This document shows, one piece after another, positions 49,534 through 62,188 of a stretch of 64,000 bases of DNA. The position numbers were made by a program, and so were the translations under genes. Origin of the DNA: Circinella umbellata (taxonomy: Eukaryota; Mucoromycota; Mucoromycetes; Mucorales; Lichtheimiaceae); NCBI GenBank assembly GCA_025093555.1, contig JAIWNF010000034.1, forward strand, positions 534,556-598,555, in the 5' to 3' direction. The notes under the pieces are model-generated. The model saw nothing but the letters and a program-made list of their open reading frames with translations, searched no databases and was not told the origin of the DNA. The first letter of the stretch is position 1, and every line of letters starts with the position of its first letter.

Positions 49534-52500
49534 ATGGTGCTACCGCCACAAAATCGTAGAAAACATCTATTACTACCCTTTATCTTTCTATGGTTATGTT
49601 GGGCTTCTACTAGTGAAGGGTAAATAAATTTTGCTTCAACAAAAAAAAACTAAATATTTAAAAACTAAAAAACGAATCCAAATAACCACCTCCATAATTA
49701 TATTAGGTTTCCACCCTTATTTAGTCTTGCTCGTCGCCAATTATCTTCTTCGTCTTCTCCTTCTACACCTTCATCTACAGCCACTATTAACAACAACGGT
49801 GATTATAACTTATTACAAGAAAGTAACAAAAATAATGCTACATTTATCCACTACTGTCTTACCAATCAGCGGGTACCAATTTGTAAAGACACGTTACAAG
49901 CTATACATGACTATATCGAGAGCCAATCTACTCTGGATTTACAAGTAATGAACTCTGTAAATTTTTTGGATAACCAAGAGTTAGACGGTTCAATACCCAT
50001 TGTAAGCTCTACTTTTATTTTGCTTTTATTTTCCTCTAGCGGAAAAAAAAATGAGAAAGAAACGATATAACTTCTGTGACTTATTATGTGGAATGTGAAT
50101 CATACGTTCTCTGCCTCTAACTTTTATCATTACCATTTTCTGCTTTTTTTTAAAAGGATAATGGTTTCGATAATGAACAGGAAGAAAGTAACCAATTAAG
50201 TTCTTTTGTTCAAGCTAATAGTGTAAGTTATATCACAACATATTCTAATAAACTCTTTTCATATTCTAGTTCTTTACATAGATGTAGAGATTGGGTGTGG
50301 GTTGGAGAAAAAAAAATATAAGAAATCTCAATTGAGAGCTCACTTACACTACCATTATGCTGTATTTACTATATACTATAAAAGCGTTTGAACCGTCGTC
50401 AAGATAAAAAAATAGTTGTTATTGATGATATATCTTACTGCCCCTGTTCTTCTGTGAACAATAGTACTTCAAGTATATTCACCACAAGTACTAGCTTTTC
50501 AAAGACAGTAGCTGCTACAGGTACAGTTGAAACGTGTGCAGCAGCATCAACTGTTTTTATTACATCACTCCCACCAGTGGCAAGTACAACAACCAGACCA
50601 CCCGCTACAACTGCCAGTAATAATGACTGCAAAAATACTATTGCATCAACAGCTACTGTTACTATTACAAATGCTGTTACCTTACCTGCAAGTACTATTT
50701 TCCCCAAGGACTGTAATAGTATTACGTCACACCCGGGTATGACACCAACGTCGAGTCAAATGGCAGCTCCAACAAGCCAAACTACTGGTACCGGTAGAGT
50801 AAATAATAGCTGTGACAACACAATGGTACAATCAACAAGTACGACAACTGTTACAGTTACTGAGAGCAGCGCCCCATATGGGCCTAAAACATGTTTAATT
50901 ACCGAAACAATGAAAACTACTCTCACAGAAGTAGCTTATGGCTGCTCAGTTTGTAAGTCATGATCATCAATCACAATATTTTGAGTATTATCATTGTTTT
51001 ATTTCCTGTGTTCTTGTAGAAGTACATTCTAGATTTTAATACTTTTTCTTTATTCCCAAGCCACAACGATGATATCAGAAATTGGTACATCTATATTACC
51101 TTCAAGTAGTGCTACTAATACGAAAGCTCGACCCACTAGTAAAAGCTCCGGTATATCTAGTGATAAAACTTTGGGTAACTATAAATTAGCTGGTATGTAA
51201 ATCAAATAGTCTATTAACACCTATTGTATTACCAGTAGCTACTACTAGCTCTGAAACCAAAAGAGCTTCAATAACAAGTAATACTTCACCAAGTAGAGCA
51301 TTATCGTCTACCAAAGAAAACCAGTTGTCATCTACTTCCAATAGAAATACCATTACTACAACACCATTGAGTAGTAGGGCAACTAGTAGAGCAGCTACCA
51401 CTGAACGCTCAATTGACTCTTCTTCAAGTACATCAGCATCTGTAGCGACAACAAAAACAACGAGCGGTCAGTCTAATTTGAATACTAAGACATGTTCCTA
51501 GTAGTTTAACAAATAAAGCCCTTATTATTAATATGACCGATTTCTTTATTATATATAGCAGTATCAGGAGCGTCCTCTTTGGGAACCGGTTTGAGCTCGT
51601 CCTTAAGCAGTATCAGCACTAAAATAGCGCCTAGTAATAGTGGCACAACAAGCAAATCAGTCACCAATATATTCCCATCGATTTCAACAAGCGTATCTCA
51701 ATCCACACGTATATATATAAAATATTTCTTTTGTTGTTGTTGTTGTTGTTGTCTTATTAAGAACATACCTTAATAATGAAAGATACTAATGCATAATATA
51801 TTACTAACTTAAATTATTTAGACGTTTTAACTGAAGAGACTTCAATGAGTCATCCGTCGTCTATTTCTACAAATGTTTCAAAGAGTATCAGATTGACCAC
51901 CACTCCTTCTGTAATTTCACCGTCTACTTCTACAGATATTTCAAAAAGTATCAGATCGACCACCACCCCTTATGTAATTTCATCGCCTGTTTCTACAAAT
52001 ATTTCAAAAAGTATCAGATTGACCACCACTCCTTCTGTATTTTCATCGTCTATTTCTACAAATATTTCAAAAAGTATCAGATCGACCACCACCCCTTCTG
52101 TAGTTTCATCGAATGTTCCTACAAGTATTTCAAAAAGTACCAGATCGACTACCACTCCTTCTGTAGTTTCATCGCCTGTCTCTACACATATTTCAAAAAG
52201 TATCAGATCAACCACCACTCCTTCTGCAGTTTCATCGCCTGTCTCTACAAATATTTCAAAAAGTATCAGATCGACCACCACTCCTTCTGCAGTTTCATCG
52301 CCTGTCTCTACAAATATTTCAAAAAGTATCAGATCGACCGCCACTCCTTCTGCAATTTCATCGTCTATTTCTACAAATATTTCAAAAGATGGATCTATCG
52401 TCACTCCTTCTGTGACTTCATCGTCTATTTCTACGAGTGTTTCAAAAAGTATCGGATTTTTCACCACTCCTTCTGTAATTTCATCGTCTACCAATACTAT

Positions 52501-53682
52501 ACCCGACTTTGGTACTAAATCTATAACCACATCGTCAGCTTCATCAAAAAAAGCATCCCAATCAACTACAAGTAAGAATGATGGTTTTTTTTATATTATT
52601 ACAGTCAAATAATCTTAATGTTACATAATCTCTTTCTATTCCTATATATATAGGTCTTCCTGTAAAAGGAACATCAAAAGGTTATTCTAGCGCCACTCCT
52701 ACAAGAGTTGCTTCTTCAACAGGTAATATTACAACTATTACTTTATTAGAAATATGGGTTTATAAGATAACTAATTTATAATAAATAAATATATAGATAC
52801 TAAAATAATGACAACTTCATTGTCATCAATCCCCCAACAATCCTCATCGGGTAAGTCTACTACTCCTCCTACACTAGTATCGTCAATGATAAAGTCGAGT
52901 GATAGTAGCAGCACTATACCATCATCATTAGCTGTTCCAGGTAAGAAAGAGTAATTGAGGCAACCAATTAAACTTTACTATAGACTTTATACATATACCT
53001 AAACAGTATGCTTACTTTTTATTTACCATAGACTCAAGCACCGGTGGAACAGCATCATCAGAAAATACATTTAGCATGGTTACTAGTAGCCATACACCTG
53101 TAATGATTATATCTTCACCTACTTATTCCGTTTCTTCTGATCTTATAACAACAACCGACACTCCTAAGCCTTTGATAACTAGTGCGAAGAAGATTAATAC
53201 ACCTATGACACAAGCTACTCAACCCCAAGTATATTATATACAATATTTATAATTTTCAGACAGTTAAAAAATAGCAATATATCACTAAATATTTCCATTA
53301 TTATTTTTATTATTATGCGTAGCCATTGACAGCTTGCTATCAGAAAGAAATGGGTGGACCGATTTATTGTGTCACCAAGGTAGATACAGCAGCTCCACCT
53401 AAAGCTACCAATCACCACGAGCAAGGTCATAACAAGAATATATATCATGGAGGTAAAAACGTTTACTGGGACAAATGGCCCAAGGATCAAAAAGAAAAAG
53501 ATGTAAACAATCATCCATGGAAATATGGTGGTGGCAAGGAAGACGAAGAGGAAGATTGCGAAGAAGATGAAGAAGAATGGACAAAGTGGGAGGACGAAGA
53601 GGAGGACGAGGAGGACTGTGAAGACGAGGAAGACAATGAAGACGAAGAGGAGGAGGAAACTGAAGAAGACTGTGATGAATGA
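49534..53682 (+). CDS. secreted Ser/Thr-rich (mucin-like) protein with acidic Cys-containing tail
   Basis: Twelve exons: 49534-49619, 49707-50001, 50157-50222, 50385-50952, 51061-51192, 51236-51466, 51559-51708, 51822-52571, 52654-52722, 52797-52940, 53032-53228, 53323-53682; 1,015 residues. A signal peptide (LLLPFIFLWLCWASTSEG) is followed by a region with paired Cys (YCLTNQRVPIC; YCPCSS) and Thr/Val repeats of the TATVTIT / TTTVTVT kind seen in fungal wall proteins. Exon 8 encodes about ten copies of a 21-residue repeat (residues ~523-731, ISKSIRSTTTPSVVSS type). The last exon has ACYQKEMGGPIYCVTK, an aromatic/His/Lys linker and ~60 residues that are mostly Asp/Glu with three Cys. No GPI signal. 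Probably a heavily O-glycosylated cell-wall or extracellular protein; not assigned to a family. Confidence 0.78.
51860..52486 (+). repeat. 63-bp coding tandem repeat, ~10 units
   Basis: Ten adjacent units of about 63 bp (21 codons; one unit is 60 bp) in exon 8 of the Ser/Thr-rich gene. Each unit encodes a variant of STNISKSIRSTTTPSVVSS. Units 6-8 are nearly identical, suggesting recent expansion by unequal exchange or slippage. Confidence 0.92.
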
Positions 53683-54049
53683 ATGAGATGATAAAAGTAA
53701 AAGCAAATGCAAGAAAAAGAAAGTAGTATCTTTCAACAAAAAGCAACATTAATTATTATGAAAATGACTTTTTTGGACATTGTTAATTTAATACCATATA
53801 AAGTTAATATATTATTATTATTATTATTATTCACATTGACATACACACACTTGCACTCTCTTTCGCATATTTACGTTAGAGTTATATACCAGTGGGTGTT
53901 TAGTTTTGATTTTGAATTTTTTAAAAAAAATAGTTATATAATACTTTTATTCGCTAGCTCTTTTTCTCTTCTTCCCTTTTCATTTTTTTTTCGAAATATG
54001 CTAACTACTATATATGTAGAAAAAATTATGAAGATAGTCGTGGCGCTAT
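53683..54049. other. spacer between convergent Ser/Thr-rich and PRMT4 genes
   Basis: 367 bp with an ATT triplet run at about 53811-53831. No gene. It must supply both 3' ends. Confidence 0.6.
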
Positions 54050-55975
54050 TTAATTTACAAAGTTCTCATAATTTTCCATTACATTATTAACTTCAGGAGT
54101 GGTAATATCAATCACTTGCTGTTGCGGTGGTAATGCAAGAGAAGAAGATGGTTGTTGATCCACACTTTGATCAATAGCATTTTCTGGTTCATATAAACAA
54201 GAATATTCTGGCTTATGGTCAGAAACCAATCCAGGTGTATAATTATAATTATAAGTTTGTTCATGTAATTCCCAACGAGCACGTCGTCGCAATGGTTCAT
54301 TTTTGTCTTTCTCTTCTTCTTGTCCAAATGTCTTGATATCCATTTCGTTGGGATCACTTAATGAGGTATCATCACCAACAACGACTTCAACAAAGATAGT
54401 ATAACTACGCATATCGTTAACAACTGCGCGCATCCATCCACGAATTTTTTGTGTAGCATTTACAGCTAAAGGTTCCTTGAATAAAAATCGCACTTGTTGC
54501 CAATGGGTGCGATCTGCTGCTGGACCCGTTGACATTTCAATGGTTGTGTTGAGAAGATTTGGATCATTTTTGGTTTTGGATTCTTCATCGTAAGGTGGAG
54601 GGGCGAAAATGAGATCAAACCAGCCAGCAACACCATGCATTAACCCGGTATATCCAGCAGACCATTCAAATGGCATAGTAATATCCAACAGTTCGGGAAG
54701 AGTGACACTGGAAAAGTCAACAGGATAGGTATCCAATACTGTAGGTGTGGTGATAAGATTACGGTGATCAAAATGACCGACGACAGGCATACCTATATAA
54801 AAGTATATGAATGTAATGATCATTGTACATAAATTAGATTTTTAACTGGTCTCGTGAATCACAATGGAATGCATATCTGTGTATCTATGAATCTCACTTT
54901 ACTATATTCTTACCAAACATTTCATCCCGTGCATCCTTATACAACGAAGTCAGATTAATACCATAAAAATTATGTTGTTCCCTAGTAACCAAAAGTTAAT
55001 TTTGCGAAATAAATGAAATCGAATAAACGAAACACAAAACAGTAAAAATAAAAGAGTGATCGTATTATTTACCAAAAACGTGCTTTTGCCATTGTTTCAC
55101 TCCATAATGTAGCATCTGTGAATGGTGCCAAGTAAATATTACCTTTGGATGGGAAAAGAGCACCTCCTGGTTTCAAATAATGATCCCGAGCATAAATGTA
55201 TGATTCAAGCTACCAAACATTTATTATATACATCTGTGTATGAGTTTATATATCCTCTTATCATACACACACACATATACACACACCTCCTTACCATTCT
55301 TTCATGAAAAAGTAAAACACCAATAGGCTCAGAAATAATGGTATCTACTTTTGGAATCGGGAGATCTGGATCTTCAATCTTGGCTTTTATATTTTTTTAT
55401 TGCCAATTTTTTGTTAGTCTCTGTATCTGATTACATACAGCTTCATTAAAAAAAAGTGAACCACTATTTACCATTAATGACTTGAACTTTTCCTTTTAAG
55501 AAAGCATTGGTATTTGGCGCTTCGACTAATTTCTTCATTTTCTTTGCCATACCCGATGCTTCAACAGCATAAACTTGAGAAGCTCCAGCTTGCACAGCGA
55601 AATACGAAAGTATACCTGAACCAGCACCCACATCCATTACCGTTTTGTTCTGAAAACAACCAGGTCCATTAAGTAAAATGGCTGAGCGATAGGTAGACGT
55701 TCGTACATTATCTTGTAACATATTTTGCTAAGCACCCCATATCTTGTAATGTCAGTTAACGAAATTTTATGGACTTTAATCTCTTTTCCTCCTTCTCTTC
55801 CTTTCCAGAAAACGCGTCATACAACAGAAGTTTTTCGCGTAACGTTCGCTCGCCAACAAAAAAATAATAAAGAAGTGTTTTTGGATACCTGATGTTGTAA
55901 TTGTGCATAATAACCAAAATATTGTGGGTCTCTATGCTCAACACTTGGGTTTTTTGTGTCGTCGTTGTTTGACAT
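54050..55975 (-). CDS. type I protein arginine methyltransferase, CARM1/PRMT4-like
   Basis: Six exons: 55975-55889, 55727-55472, 55383-55295, 55209-55073, 54981-54914, 54792-54050; 459 residues. Motifs: [16 protein letters not shown] (substrate helix), [20 protein letters not shown] (SAM motif I), [12 protein letters not shown] (post-I), [20 protein letters not shown] (double-E loop, both Glu kept), [20 protein letters not shown], and [10 protein letters not shown] (the THW loop). The order and the FHER/THW spacing fit CARM1/PRMT4, which places asymmetric dimethyl marks on histone H3 and RNA-binding proteins. Only 29 residues precede the catalytic core, so the N-terminal PH-like domain of animal CARM1 is missing. 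The C-terminal ~110 residues are acidic and Gln-rich. Confidence 0.88.
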
Positions 55976-57496
55976 CTTTAAAGAAACGAGTGAGTGGGAA
56001 AGTTAAAGTAAAGGTAGAAAAAAAAAAGTTGGATAAAACTTTAAAGTTTGCGCCACAACGTTCGCGGATTTGAACTGGGTTAAAGCCTCAATCATGAACT
56101 CATGGTGTGTGATAAGAAACATTTTTTTTTCCTAATTACTCAATAGATTTTGGGGGTTAGAGAAAGTAAAAATAATATTGAATGAATTAGTACTATAACC
56201 CCAGTTGTTGAAAAGAAACATTATAAAAGTATCAAGGATGTTAATTTCACTTTACTTGAACTTCTGGGGGTGGACATATGTGGTTCACCACAATAGTGAT
56301 AATGATGTAGCATAATAACCCATAAATTATATCCTTAATACAGCTGAAATCCTCGTTAAATATATCCGTACAAAGTCTTAAGAACTGGAGCTCTTATATA
56401 TTATTTAAACTATACTGTTGATTGCACTAAAAAAGGTTATGATAGCTATCCATAAAAGTATTGTTAAGACACATATTTGGTTTGATCGAAAATCTTCTTT
56501 TTTATCGCATTAGGTTTTATTTTAACATCACTTTCTTTTTTAAGCTGTCTCGTTTCTGTTGATTAAAGCATTATTTTTAAACACTGGTAATAAACAGCTC
56601 TCCGAATAAAGCTACACTAAATCATGAAGATATATGTCACACACATAACAATAACATGAACACTTATAGTGTAAATACTACCCATCATGTGATTTACATC
56701 ACAAACAACTAAAGAAAACTATGGATGATCACTATTTATGTAATTATTGGTATAAATATTTAAAACCAATTAGTAAGTAGCAGTAATCTTTTATAAGGAA
56801 TAAATGTCCCAACAATGTTTGACAAGTTACGTCAATTTGCTCTAACAACCACAGTGACAATAATAATAATATAATAAGAGAGAAAAGGCGATTCTCTATT
56901 TTATTTTACATTGATAACAATTATTTTGGTATCAGTCGTTATAACGGGTACCAAAACTTACAGCAACTCTTAATGTACAAGCCATGCTTTGAAAAGTACC
57001 AAAAATGAATTGTGATGGTGTTGGCGCATTTAGTATTGGCTTCGAATACAAATTCATCTCTTCTATCAACTACTAGTCCATACCCCTTTCTCCCGCACAA
57101 GCTCCATAATCATCAAGTACACAAGACACAGCCTTGACAATATTTTCGGCACTGCTATGCCTCTGAGCAGCAATTACTATTCGCTCTGATTGGTCTGCAT
57201 GTTTTCATATTTGATATAAAAAAACTATTTACTTTTTATGAGATAGACAAATTTGTACAGTACTAGTGTGAAATTCTATAGGGAAGTAATTAGGTAAGGA
57301 ATTAATATTTTTTTTATAACTTTCTTTGGTAACTAAATCCCAGTCATTTACTGTAGCATGCATTTGCTTTCCCAAACAACAATAAAAAAAAAAAGAACAA
57401 AGAGATTTATGATCCAACTATGAACTATATAATGTATACTGCAAATAGTTTATCAATGATAAACCAACATATATTTATTATTACGAATATTATTAA
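55976..57496. other. 1.5 kb spacer upstream of PRMT4
   Basis: Between two minus-strand genes. No coding exon is recognised. Mostly AT-rich, with some moderately GC-rich patches near 57040-57160 that carry only short frames. Confidence 0.5.
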
Positions 57497-59619
57497 TTAG
57501 TTTTCTTCTTGAACCTATTAAGAGATAGAGAGAGAAAAAATAAATACAAACGAATAATTTTATTAATTCGATCATTCGATTGCTCCAAAAGAAGATTCTA
57601 TAATATCAACATTTGTTAGAATAATACTTAATAAAATACCTTTCGTTTGGTACCGCGATGCAATTGGCCAGATGCTGACGTACGTCTTTCCTCATCCTCT
57701 TTTTCTTTCCATAAGTCAAGTTTAGCTTTGAATTGCTTTTGATGATGTAATGCACGTTGATCAGTAGCGAAACGGAAGGGCTGGATTAAATATAGAAGAA
57801 GAAATAATACCATGTTATAAAAGCGTTAACTTTCCCTCAACTTTTCCTCACCATTAATATTCATATTAGTACCTGTACAGTGGTTGGTTGGTGATGTGTT
57901 GTTTTTTGTCTTTTATTTGATTTAGAATCACCACGGTCTGTTGTTACTGCTTTGGAGGATGGTCGACTTGTAGCCTTATTTGCTGATGATAATGTACTAC
58001 TAGTTAATGTACGACTACCTCCACGCTCTTTATAAGAATTTCTAACTCCCGTTGTTTCTGATGTTGTTGCTGCAGTTGTACGGGGTCGAGTATGACGAGA
58101 AAGTGTACGAGTTCGACGATTTTTGGTGCTTGAATTCGTTTGTTCGGTAGTTAATGGTTGACGTTTCTATAAATATATGAAGGGTGAATAGTTTAGTCCG
58201 TTTTTTAGTATTCATATGATATGCACATATATTGTTTAATTTTATATTTATATATGTATATATATATATATATACAAACCTCCTGACTAGATGATTGTGA
58301 AGATTGTTGGCTGTGGTTTTCAATCCAAAAAAAGTTGTTAGATATTACATTTTAGACAAAGAAAAATAAAAAAGCAAAAAAAATGATTACTATTATAATG
58401 TCTCATAATTATAATACTTACGATGAATATGTACGATGTCGAGTAAGAAGTCTAGGTGATCGTGGTCGTGTTGATGATAATGATGTTGTGGATGAATGGT
58501 GGGTATCAGTTGTCTAATAAATATTATTATAAGATGTATATTGTTAAAACAAAGAAAAATATCTCCAAAAAATAAGTGCTTTAATTTTTTTAAAGAAAAT
58601 ACCTTGTTTTGACGATGAGTGGTAGATCCAGTAGATCGGGAAGAAGTAGTAATTGGATTACCATTTCGAAGATTTTGTTCAAATAATTTGATACGTACAG
58701 CTAATGGAATGTAAATATCTTCGTCGCGCATTTCATTATGTATATCATCCATAGCATTAATTTGTGTCGATGATTGAAATCGTGGTTTCTATATAATATA
58801 TATGGCATAATAGGTTTATTTACATAAATTATTATGAAGTATTTTTTTCAAAAGGAAGAAGTCTCCAAATAGTTATATACATACCGTATTAACATGTCGT
58901 TGACGTTGACTTTTGGTAACTTCGCTATGAGTTCGGTGTAGTCGACTTTCATAAGATTCGGTGGCACGCATATATGATGGAATATCTGATTTCTTTTCAC
59001 GTGGTACACTCATTGTTGTTACCACTGGCTGTTTCTTTACATTATCAGAAGTAGTAGTAGTATTAACAGGTCGTCGTGGTTGCATAGGACTTGTAGTAGT
59101 TTTATGTCGCTCTGGTAAAACAGTCGTTGATGTCCCCGTTGTTGCCCTGGTAACAATAGCAGGTCTACCTTCAGTAGGTGGAATGATACCTTTACTTCGC
59201 ATCAATTCATCCCATTCACTTGGCGTTCGCATTTCGCGAGTGACTGGTGAACTATGATTGCTGCGTGGTTGTTTTATTGGGCTAGGCACGAAATTAGGAA
59301 TCTTATCTTCACTTTGTTTTGATGGTGATGGTGTCGTGGTTGTTGCTAATGTAGTAATATTTTGTTTTATTCCACTCATGCTATATTGATCATCTTGGGG
59401 TGTTTTTTCATTAAAATTAGCTGGAGGGGATTCATTGACTAAAGAACGATAACGACCACTGTTGCTAAAAGTAGTACTATGAATATTACTGAGTGCAGGC
59501 GAAGTTGTCGACATTAAACCATCTCCATTATCGTCATTATCTTCTCCTAGAAATGAACTTTCATAACTTTCACTACGTCGCCGTGATCGTTCAATCTCGA
59601 AGGAACGTATATCAGACAT
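57497..59619 (-). CDS. TPX2-motif microtubule-associated protein
   Basis: Seven exons: 59619-58885, 58788-58603, 58513-58422, 58310-58280 (31 nt), 58166-57873, 57780-57640, 57514-57497 (18 nt); 498 residues. Most of the protein is basic and Ser/Thr/Arg-rich, with several SP/TP sites (possible kinase targets). Near the C-terminus is PFRFATDQRALHHQKQFKAK followed by LDLWKEKEDEERR, the TPX2 C-terminal motif (P-F-x-F-x-T-D-x-R-A plus basic/acidic helix). An earlier stretch, YIPLAVRIKLFEQNLRN, may be another helical module. TPX2-motif proteins bind microtubules, often at spindles, and can activate Aurora kinase. No Aurora-binding N-terminal motif is obvious here. The last exon encodes only VQEEN-stop. 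Confidence 0.72.
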
Positions 59620-60629
59620 GAAAAAGTATTTATATGTGTGAGAATAAAGAAAAATTAAACGAAGCTATAAAAAAAAGGAGAGAAAAAGGAATAATAAAAA
59701 AAACGCCAGCAGGTCCGTGAACGCGCTTTTTTTTTTTGGGTGCTGAGATTTTTTTTTCCATTGTTTAAAAAAAAGCGTGTGCGAGGAACATGATTCATAC
59801 CTGTGTATCTTTATTGCATACCCATATTTAAGTTCATACGCACATACCGTCTGTCGTTCTCTATTTTTTTTTTATTTTTTGATTTTTGCTTACAAGTTTT
59901 ATTGATTTGATTTTACATCGTTAGTACGCTATGAATAACCGAAATTATGTATTATCTTTTTGGTAGAAGTGAATATATAATAATAAATGAGTTCAGCTAT
60001 CATCGCTGTTTTCTAAACCTGCCTAAATGGAATAAAATAACAAACAAACAAGTATAGATACACATACATAATATATATATATATATATATATATATCATT
60101 ATACGCACATTTGGTCCTAATCAGTTGTCATGCTAGTATTATTGATTCTTATCATTAGTCTATGAGTTGTCATGTGACTATAAATTACATAACCCATATG
60201 CACTGATAGCAGCAGGTTCTCGACTGGTTTTTCTTTTATTTGCTGCTTTTAGGATGCACAATGAAATAACGAGTAAAACATATAGCCATATTGATTTATT
60301 GGTATCAAAAAGGTAGTTGATACATTTCATTGTATTTGTTTATCATGATACAAATGAAGAAATTTCACAAACCGCGCCTGTCTACAACACACGGAGTGCA
60401 GTTCCGGTTTTCAGTAATAGATACATATACATACCTATTTAGTGCACACCTTGTTTTTTTTCTTGATATCGAAAACAAAGAAGTTATTTATTTTTTTGTA
60501 TTCTTCTTGCATTCTATCTAATAGCGGGTGAAGTCTTTAATCTTTACCCTTTTCTTTCTCCTTTTCAATTCTTTCGCAACCCCCAACTCTTTCTTCTCGT
60601 TTTTACTCTAAATAAAATATTTTACACAA
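59620..60629. other. divergent promoter region between TPX2-motif and EamA genes
   Basis: 1 kb. A (TA)n run at 60070-60096 and a pyrimidine-rich leader at 60540-60600 before the ATG at 60630. No gene seen. Confidence 0.55.
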
Positions 60630-62188
60630 ATGACCAAAAAGACAGCAGATAAACAACAGCAACAATCTCATTTAACCAGCGATAGCAACAACAAACCAAA
60701 GCTTGAAATCCCTTCTAGTATAACCATTGTTAATGAATCCACACCACTCGTTTCAAAATATGGTCCATCCACAACAACAACAGCAACGTCTGCGTCATTG
60801 CGATCTTCTTCATTACCACCACCACAACTGGGCCAATATAAAGTACTTTCATTGAGTAACGATCCAGCAACATTTAAAAAAGAAATACATGGTATATTAC
60901 TGCTTGGATTATCTGCACTTGCATTTACTTTGAGCGCATTCTTTGTTAAACAATGTGGTAATAACAGGCTGCCGTCTTTTGAAATTGTATTTGCTCGTTC
61001 AACTGTACAGCTTATTTTGGCCTTAATAAGTTGTCTTTTATTGCGTATCAATCCATTTGGTAAATCTGGTGCTCGTATATGGCTTTTTATACGAGGACTG
61101 GTCGGTTCACTCGGTTTAATTCTGTTTTTTTATAGTCTTACAAAATTATCTCTTTTTGAGGCAACAGGTAATTGAGAATAAGCTTTAACGAAGGGGTAGG
61201 GAGAAAAAAATGGGTATGATGATGATGATATTTAAAACTATCTACATGTTTTTTTCTGTTTATTTAGTGATGTTTTTCCTAGGTCCGGTGTTTACAACAG
61301 TTTTGATTACCATCTTGTTTAATGATACATTCACAATTTTTGATGGCTTTTGTACAATTCTTTGTACTGTTGGTGTCATTTTGATTTCACAACCACGTTA
61401 TCTATTTGGTAGACATGAAAACAACGACTCATTAATACCATTGTCATCCAAAGAAGATATGCAACGAACATTTGCTATCATATGTGCATTGTCAGGTGCA
61501 TTCATGTCTGCTGCTGCTTATGTTGCTGTACAAAAAGTTGGGAAAATGGGTGTTCATTTTATGATTCATGTCTTTTATGTTGGACTCATTGCAACAATTA
61601 TTAGTCCACTTGGATTATATGCGTTTCAAGCGTTTGTGCCTCCTCAAGAACATATGACAATAGATTGGATTCAATTAATATTGGTTGGTCTTCTGGCATT
61701 TATTGGACAATGTCTATTAAATCAAGGGTAAACTTTTTTTTGGTTGTTTTTCTCTTTCTTTATCTCTTATGATCAACGATATTGACAAATTAATACCCTT
61801 TATAGATTAAAATTAGCACCAGCAGGTCCAGGTACATTTGTTATCAAAATAATGATAAAATAATTAGATATATAGAATTCTAGACTTAAATGATTAATCA
61901 CAAGCTCAACGACTTATTATAATATATATATAACTTTTTTTATTAGGGACTTTAATGCGAATGAGTGAAGTGTTGTCAGCTTATGCAATAGGTGCGATTT
62001 TCCTTCAAGAATATCCAAATCTTTATACCATTTTAGGTGCCGCTCTTATTGTCGGCATGACAACTGCATTGGGAATTCATCGTTGGCAAATTATTACTGC
62101 TAGGAAAGCTGCTGCTATTCAACGTCGACAATCTAGAGAGCGTATACGGTCCCATTCTTCTTCTAGAACTGAACAGAATAATCATTAG
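60630..62188 (+). CDS. SLC35G1-like EamA/DMT family transporter
   Basis: Four exons: 60630-61167, 61268-61727, 61806-61831 (26 nt), 61947-62188; 421 residues. About 85 polar residues precede two EamA repeats with ten predicted membrane segments. Marks: KEIHGILLLGLSALAFTLSA, PSFEIVFARSTVQLILALIS, then the loop RGLVGSLGLILFFYSLTKLS ending repeat one, and LGPVFTTVLITILF, GQCLLNQGLKLAPAGPGTLM, RMSEVLSAYAIGAIFLQEYP in the rest. The 26-nt exon encodes the LKLAPAGPG turn. The family (SLC35G1 in animals) sits in ER or plasma membranes; its substrate is unsettled. The tail is Arg/Ser-rich. Confidence 0.87.

Noticed and set aside
51970..52530. 186-residue minus-strand open frame
   Set aside because: Antisense of the 63-bp repeat; the frame stays open only because the repeat unit lacks stops on that strand.
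53215..53739. 174-residue minus-strand frame rich in Leu/Phe
   Set aside because: Reverse complement of the polyacidic tail (GAA/GAC read as TTC/GTC); the hydrophobic look is an artefact.
56050..56110. tRNA-like B-box (GTTCAAATCC on the minus strand)
   Set aside because: No matching T-stem pairing, A-box or acceptor stem around it.
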